NCBI GenBank assembly: GCA_019313825.1
Contig: JAFDAM010000018.1
Coordinates: 1 to 40,117 of the forward strand
Direction: 5' to 3'
Length of the DNA stretch: 40,117 nucleotides
Source of the DNA: Deltaproteobacteria bacterium
GTDB taxonomy: Bacteria; Desulfobacterota; DSM-4660; Desulfatiglandales; HGW-15
Positions 35,910 through 40,117 of this stretch are shown in pieces. The stretch's first letter is position 1. Every line of letters starts with the position of its first letter. A program made the position numbers and the translations under genes. Below the pieces are notes generated by a model. The model worked only from the letters and a program-made list of their open reading frames with translations. It had not been told where the DNA came from and did not search any database.

Positions 35910-35991
35910 AACTAACCATCCTTTCTTAATAAAATGTATGGCTGCTCATAAGATAAAAAACTATTACAAATCCTGAAAGAATTACCCATTT

Positions 35992-36008
35992 ACTCAAATA
36001 GATTGAGT
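35992..36008. promoter_or_regulatory. ACTCAA dyad upstream of the Mo-hydroxylase operon
   Basis: actcaa-atag(a)-ttgagt is a symmetrical 17-bp site about 83 bp before the CoxM-like start. It could be an operator, but no partner copy or clear promoter was found nearby, including no convincing -24/-12 sigma54 site. Confidence 0.25.
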
Positions 36009-36081
36009 CCGTGGTCTGGGATAATCATCCTGCGAAACATCTTAACCGCCTTTCATTCTTCATTAAACAAAAGACGGTTAT

Positions 36082-36388
36082 CAGTAATGCCCGGTTAGGA
36101 TTTTGCACTGCTATAGCATGGACTTTGATGGCCTATGGGGGTCTCTTTTCATGGTCGAACTTCATTATGCGCAGTGCATCTGTATGAAGCCGGAGGAGGC
36201 GGACGGCGGGCTTCCTCGGGTATCGTCCGGTCTGAACGAGGCTGAATAACTGAGAAGCATTCCGTCCGCCCGGCAGGCGCCTTTTATAAAAGTTTTGCTT
36301 CTAACCCGTTCGCCATTGAAAAGAGACCCCCACCGACCATCTTTAGGATAAAATTTTATTTGCGCAAAATCCTAACCGGACATTACTG
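36082..36388. mobile_element. 307-bp MITE-like element, TIR CAGTAATGYCCGGTTAGG
   Basis: The left end cagtaatgcccggttaggat (36082 on) and right end (36364-36388) are inverted with 24 of 25 bases matching; gggggtctctttt / aaaagagaccccc blocks form a second inner pair. A half copy lies at 4240-4409. No ORF of note is inside. It occupies the divergent intergenic region between the Mo-hydroxylase operon and its likely regulator. Confidence 0.8.
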
Positions 36389-36575
36389 GACGGTTATATT
36401 AATTTGGTTTGGAGGTAATTTGTTGGATAATGTTTATATTTCCAGAGCGATAATGTTGATTATTGTAAGTTTTCATTATTACAAAAATATATTAAAGTTG
36501 CAAAAAATACACCAAAATAATGATCTAACCTTTAACTGTCTATAATGTTTTGTTTTTTATAAAGTGGGTTTTTTC

Positions 36576-36602
36576 TTGACACCAGAGAGTGTTTCATATA
36601 GA
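36576..36602 (+). promoter_or_regulatory. Weak candidate promoter for the sigma54 activator
   Basis: TTGACA is followed after 15 bp by TATAGA, about 80 bp before the preferred ATG. The -35 is consensus but the spacing is short, so this is only a possibility. Confidence 0.25.
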
Positions 36603-36680
36603 CACAATTAAGCGGTTCAATTTGATTCAGTTAACGTAGCCTGTATTATTTTGAAACAACCCAATTATAGAGGAAAGGCC

Positions 36681-38474
36681 ATGAATGATAAAAGAAAGAA
36701 TATTGTCTTAGTCAAATGGAGAGAGAGATATAAAAACCTGCTGGATACTCTTAATATTGGCTTTGTTCTCTTAGACAATACTGAAACAAATACTGTTTTA
36801 GATGTCAATAAAACCTATTCAAAAATGACAGGCATGTCGCGCGAAGATATTGTAGGTCACACCAGCCTTGAATTTTACGGAGAGGCCGAACTTAAGAGAC
36901 TAAAGAAGATTGTGTTGCCGTTAAAAAATAAGAATGACTATCAATTTGAGTTTACCCTGACCTCGTCAAGCGGTGAGAGGATCCCAGTGCTCCACAACGT
37001 ACACATAAGTAAGGATAGTGAAGGACATGATACATTGATCTATACGATGATCACAGACATTCGAGAACAGAAACAGATCCAGAAGGAATTGGAAGCGGCG
37101 AATCAAGCCCTAATCGCCAGTTTCGATACCATGGAAAAAGAGAAAAAAAAGCTGGAGGCTATACTTTTCGGAATCGGCGATTGTGTAACCATCTTTGACC
37201 CTGAAGGGACTGTTCTTCTCAGCAATCCAAAGGGGATTGAGATCAGGGGCAAACGCCGGACACCCCTTTGGCCACTTAAATTTGGGGGCCAAAAGCAGAT
37301 CACATTGCAGGTCGGTGACGAGCGTCGTCAATTTCTCGGGCAGGTTCAAGAGATCCGCGACCAACAGGGTGTTGTGTACGCCTATGTTGAGACGCTAAAA
37401 GATATAACGCCTCAGATAAGGCTTGTGGAACGGGAGCATGAGCTGTCTCGGATCAAGCGTGAGATGAGGCGAAAAAGAATTGAAACAGAGATGATCGGGG
37501 TAAGCCGGGCCATGCAGAATGTCTTTGAATTCATCCTTCGCTGTTCCGAAGTGGATTCTACCATTCTCATTCTGGGAGAGACCGGTGTGGGCAAGGAGGT
37601 GGCTGCTCGGGCCATCCACTCCCAGAGCAGCCGCAAGGACCAACCCTTTGTGGCGATTAACTGCGGGGCGCTCCCCGAGACGCTCCTTGAGTCAGAGCTG
37701 TTCGGACATGTAAAGGGTGCCTTTACAGGCGCGATATCAACACGTCCGGGCCTGTTTCAGGAAGCCCAAAGAGGCACCCTGTTTCTTGATGAGGTTGGTG
37801 ATCTAAATAGCGCCCTTCAGATCAAACTCTTGCGAGTTCTTCAAGAAAAAGAGGTTCGTCCTGTGGGAAGCGATCAATCATATTCTGTTGATGTGAGGGT
37901 CATCACTGCAACCAACAGGGATCTTGAGGAATTGGTAAATCAGAACCGTTTTCGTCATGATCTCTATTACCGTATTGCGGTGATACCACTCCTTATTCCG
38001 ACCCTAAGAGAGCGTAAGGAAGACATTATCCCGCTCGCAGAATATTTCATGAAGAAGTATAGAAAGAAAAACACCATATCTCCGAGGGTTCTCGACCACC
38101 CAGTACAGCAAATTCTGCTCGATTACTCCTGGCCTGGAAATATCAGGGAATTGGAGAATGCAATTGAACACTGTATAGCCATGTCGCATGGACCATTAAT
38201 CACGGTTGATTACCTGCCTGTTCAAATTTTAGAAAGCTATCAATCTGGGAAGAGTCATATCTGGCCCAAGAGACACTCTTCTATAATGGACAAGCAACCA
38301 CAAAATGCCAAAATTTCAGAAACAAACGCCCCGTTGAATTTATTAGAATCCGAAAAGGCGACTATCTCACAAGCCCTTCGCCGCCGTAATGAAAACCGAA
38401 CCCTTGCAGCAAAGGATCTGGGTATCTCCAGGTCCACAATTATAAGAAAAATAAAGAGATATAACCTGGCTTGA
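36681..38474 (+). CDS. PAS-PAS sigma54-dependent transcriptional activator
   Basis: The ATG at 36681 follows GAGGAAAGG by a good distance and is preferred to the track's TTG (36651), giving 597 aa. PAS domains lie at about 14-130 and 150-250, a linker helix follows, then an AAA+ domain with Walker A GETGVGKE (299-306), GAFTGA (346-351, contacts sigma54) and Walker B TLFLDE (366-371). A C-terminal Fis-type helix-turn-helix ends AAKDLGISRSTIIRKIKRY. There is no receiver or transmitter domain, so it probably senses a small ligand through PAS. It is divergent from the Mo-hydroxylase operon, its likely target. Confidence 0.9.
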   Translation: MNDKRKNIVLVKWRERYKNLLDTLNIGFVLLDNTETNTVLDVNKTYSKMTGMSREDIVGHTSLEFYGEAELKRLKKIVLPLKNKNDYQFEFTLTSSSGERIPVLHNVHISKDSEGHDTLIYTMITDIREQKQIQKELEAANQALIASFDTMEKEKKKLEAILFGIGDCVTIFDPEGTVLLSNPKGIEIRGKRRTPLWPLKFGGQKQITLQVGDERRQFLGQVQEIRDQQGVVYAYVETLKDITPQIRLVEREHELSRIKREMRRKRIETEMIGVSRAMQNVFEFILRCSEVDSTILILGETGVGKEVAARAIHSQSSRKDQPFVAINCGALPETLLESELFGHVKGAFTGAISTRPGLFQEAQRGTLFLDEVGDLNSALQIKLLRVLQEKEVRPVGSDQSYSVDVRVITATNRDLEELVNQNRFRHDLYYRIAVIPLLIPTLRERKEDIIPLAEYFMKKYRKKNTISPRVLDHPVQQILLDYSWPGNIRELENAIEHCIAMSHGPLITVDYLPVQILESYQSGKSHIWPKRHSSIMDKQPQNAKISETNAPLNLLESEKATISQALRRRNENRTLAAKDLGISRSTIIRKIKRYNLA

Positions 38475-38502
38475 TTAACCCAAGATTACGATTGGAAAGG
38501 GG

Positions 38503-38516
38503 CGTGTCCCGCTGAA
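38503..38516. repeat. CCCGCT-GAAGCGGG hairpin
   Basis: tcccgc, loop tgaa, gcggga, 30 bp after the activator stop. A close relative, tcccgctacagcggga, lies inside the 4680-4854 element. It may be a weak terminator. Confidence 0.35.
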
Positions 38517-38544
38517 GCGGGATTTCGCGGGCTCAACTTGCAGA

Positions 38545-38625
38545 CATCTAATACCTTGCTGGCGCCCAGGGACAGACCAAAATCCTTTATCCGCATTGAT
38601 GATGTGGAAATTAGATGGTGGATTT
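38545..38625. repeat. 81-bp direct repeat, copy 2
   Basis: 80 of 81 bases match 31-111 in the same orientation. It lies in the 345-bp gap between the sigma54 activator and the NfeD-like gene; the rest of that gap (38626-38819) shows no gene. Confidence 0.85.
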
Positions 38626-38819
38626 TGGTTGGCAAGGTTGCACAAACCGCCCGCTTGGGAAGCACGACGCCTTCGAACTGTAGCCCATAGGTTTTCGACC
38701 AGGAAAAGAGATTAACACTGCCCCTACATGCTTACAATTAAGCAATGTTGGTTTATCAAGGGCAACCTGAATTTTCGAATAAACATGTGTCATTATAAAT
38801 TACGGAGATCAGTGTCGTT

Positions 38820-39263
38820 ATGAATCAGCGCATGTGGTCAGTTAGAATCTTATTGAGGTACGCTTTGCTCCAATTGCCAGGGGTCGCTGTCCTGCTATTA
38901 TTCCTCATACTGGTTCAGCGATGGGTAATGATCCCCTCATGGTTAATGTGGGGTTTGCTTGGATTATGGATAGCCAAGGATATTGTACTTTATCTTTTTA
39001 CATGGCGATCTTATGATTGGGATGGCGCAGACGCTAATCATAAAATGATCGGTACAAGCGGAATTGCGAAGGATCGGTTAAATCCCTCCGGATACATAAT
39101 TGTCCGCGGAGAGCTATGGAAAGCTGAAGTTGCAGAAGGCGATGCTGTAATTGAAAAAGGTGAAAAGGTGCTTGTTCGTGGAATCCAAGGGCTCACACTG
39201 CTTGTTAAGGCTGAAACTGAAATGAATGCCCGGACACCCCTCAATCACGATCGAAAAACATAG
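38820..39263 (+). CDS. NfeD-like membrane protein
   Basis: Two membrane helices (about 13-34 and 38-60) precede a C-terminal OB-fold segment, GTSGIAKDRLNPSGYIIVRGE through KGEKVLVRGIQGLTLLV, the hallmark of NfeD domains. At 147 aa it is the short form. NfeD proteins normally pair with stomatin/flotillin-like proteins in membrane quality control; no stomatin gene is adjacent here. GGAGA precedes the ATG. It lies 53 bp before a leader ORF and the HAD gene. Confidence 0.8.
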   Translation: MNQRMWSVRILLRYALLQLPGVAVLLLFLILVQRWVMIPSWLMWGLLGLWIAKDIVLYLFTWRSYDWDGADANHKMIGTSGIAKDRLNPSGYIIVRGELWKAEVAEGDAVIEKGEKVLVRGIQGLTLLVKAETEMNARTPLNHDRKT

Positions 39264-39316
39264 ATTTGATCCCCTCACTTTAGTGAAAACCGGAAAGACT
39301 ATAAAAGGAGGAAACG

Positions 39317-39385
39317 ATGAGCAGAATGGGCTCAGTTTTATTGGATATCAATGACCGTTTTTCTTATACGAGGAGTATAAGATGA
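39317..39385 (+). CDS. 22-codon leader ORF coupled to the HAD gene
   Basis: MSRMGSVLLDIN... runs 22 codons and ends TGA overlapping the HAD start (ATGA). It has the strongest Shine-Dalgarno of the area (AAAGGAGG, 5 nt spacing). It may be a real coupling peptide or the remnant of a longer gene; no family is recognised. Confidence 0.45.
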   Translation: MSRMGSVLLDINDRFSYTRSIR

Positions 39386-39999
39386 TTGGTTTTGAAGTTC
39401 TCATGTTTGATCTTGGTGGTGTGCTTGTAGATTTCACAGGATTAGTGAATCTTTCCATGCTGTTTCCCTCAGTGGATATCGAAGAGATTCGACATAAATG
39501 GCTAATGTCTCCGGTGGTTAAAAAGTTTGAGACAGGTCGCTGTAATGCTGATGAATTCTCTTCTGAGTTCATTGAAGAATGGAACCTTGACATCACTCCC
39601 GAAAAGTTCCTTGCCGAGTTTAAGTCGTGGGCGAGTGGGCCATTCGATGGCGCGGTAGAATTGCTTGAGTCACTTCGATCTAATTATACTCTGGTGTGCC
39701 TTACAAATTCCAACGAAATACACTGGGATTGCATCAAAGATGTGATGGGATTTGATGTTGTTTTTCATCATTTATTTTCATCGCATATGATTGGCGCTGC
39801 AAAGCCTGATAAAGCCGCCTTCGATTATGTCCTGAATTGTCTTGAAGTGAAGCCTGAAAAAGTTGCTTTTTTTGATGACAATCATCATAACGTTGATAGT
39901 GCAAGGTCTTTAGGGATTAATGCATATGTGGTGCGAGGATTGCCGGAGTTAATCCAAAGACTGCAAAAGTTAGAAATTATTCCCTATCCTCGCCCGTGA
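39382..39999 (+). CDS. HAD-superfamily hydrolase
   Basis: The 205-aa haloacid-dehalogenase-fold enzyme has motif I MFDLGGVLVD (nucleophile Asp10; the second Asp of DxD is Gly12, as in the YihX-like phosphatase group), motif II LTNSN (about 112), motif III Lys in AAKPDKAAFDY and motif IV FFDDNHHNVDSA. It is probably a small-molecule phosphatase. GAGGAG lies close before the start, and the ORF is coupled to the 22-codon leader. The final 118 bases of the window show no convincing gene. Confidence 0.85.
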   Translation: MIGFEVLMFDLGGVLVDFTGLVNLSMLFPSVDIEEIRHKWLMSPVVKKFETGRCNADEFSSEFIEEWNLDITPEKFLAEFKSWASGPFDGAVELLESLRSNYTLVCLTNSNEIHWDCIKDVMGFDVVFHHLFSSHMIGAAKPDKAAFDYVLNCLEVKPEKVAFFDDNHHNVDSARSLGINAYVVRGLPELIQRLQKLEIIPYPRP

Positions 40000-40117
40000 A
40001 GCATGCGAACCCCGCAGTGAGACATAAAGTTAGGCGCAATTAGGAAGGAGCCTTTGAAAAAAAGCAATCAGAAGCCTAAACAGATGAACCACAAAAACAA
40101 ATACCAATAAGCTTGTC

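Noticed and set aside
36360-36545. 61-aa ORF in the divergent region
   Set aside because: It begins inside the MITE terminal repeat and is AT-rich without motifs.
40030-40040. GTTAGGC resembling an integron attC core after the HAD gene
   Set aside because: No matching inverse core or imperfect stem was found, and no integrase is present.
40054-40110. 16-codon TTG ORF after the HAD gene with AAGGAG upstream
   Set aside because: Spacing to the start is only 3 nt and the peptide is low-complexity Lys/Asn/Gln.

Overview
The window looks like a chromosome segment of an anaerobic deltaproteobacterium (Desulfobacterota; sulfate reducer or syntroph). This rests on gene content, not a marker gene: a UPF0280 protein, an ADP-forming acyl-CoA synthetase, AprA-like flavoproteins with a small ferredoxin, two cytoplasmic acetylene-hydratase-like Mo/W enzymes, a three-subunit molybdenum hydroxylase, TRAP and Liv-type importers, and many small inverted-repeat elements between genes. 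No rRNA, tRNA, CRISPR array or riboswitch was recognised.

Layout. (1) 1-4200: an FmdB-type zinc-ribbon gene (+), then UPF0280 and an ADP-forming acetate-CoA ligase-like gene (both -). (2) 4170-13000 is a scarred accessory region. It holds a nest of MITE-like elements, an enoyl-CoA hydratase cut off by a junction with an equally truncated nucleotidyltransferase, an MFS carrier, a DUF4143 ATPase, a cNMP/FHA sensor, a methyltransferase, two decayed four-helix-bundle genes, a probable transposase tail and a relic of two phage head genes (gpW-like and portal). (3) A creatininase-family hydrolase (+) at 13216. (4) 35909 down to 14185 is a run of about 21.7 kb entirely on the minus strand. In transcription order it encodes a CoxM/CoxS/CoxL-type molybdenum hydroxylase, Mo/W oxidoreductase 2, a Liv ABC importer (binding protein, LivH, LivM, one ATPase), Mo/W oxidoreductase 1, an amidohydrolase, TRAP DctP/DctQ/DctM, a truncated flavoprotein, a second amidohydrolase, a truncated ferredoxin, an intact AprA-like flavoprotein, a small unknown protein and an MFS carrier. 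(5) A PAS-PAS-sigma54 activator (+) at 36681 is divergent from this run. It is followed by an NfeD-like protein and a HAD hydrolase coupled to a 22-codon ORF.

How the genes may work together (inference): the minus-strand run resembles a catabolic island. It has two high-affinity importers and two MFS carriers for uptake, a Mo hydroxylase and two Mo/W bis-MGD enzymes for oxygen-independent redox or hydration chemistry, metal-dependent amidohydrolases plus the creatininase-like enzyme for C-N cleavage or decarboxylation, and a flavoprotein for electron transfer, possibly induced by the sigma54 activator. The substrate cannot be read from sequence; N-heterocycles or cyclic amides fit the enzyme set best.

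The island is visibly eroding or rearranged. dctM is frameshifted. The only Liv ATPase looks like a LivG-LivF hybrid and also has a frameshift near its start. A flavoprotein has lost its C-terminus and a ferredoxin its N-terminus on either side of one amidohydrolase. Some single-base frameshifts could be assembly errors; the truncations and the hybrid are harder to explain that way.
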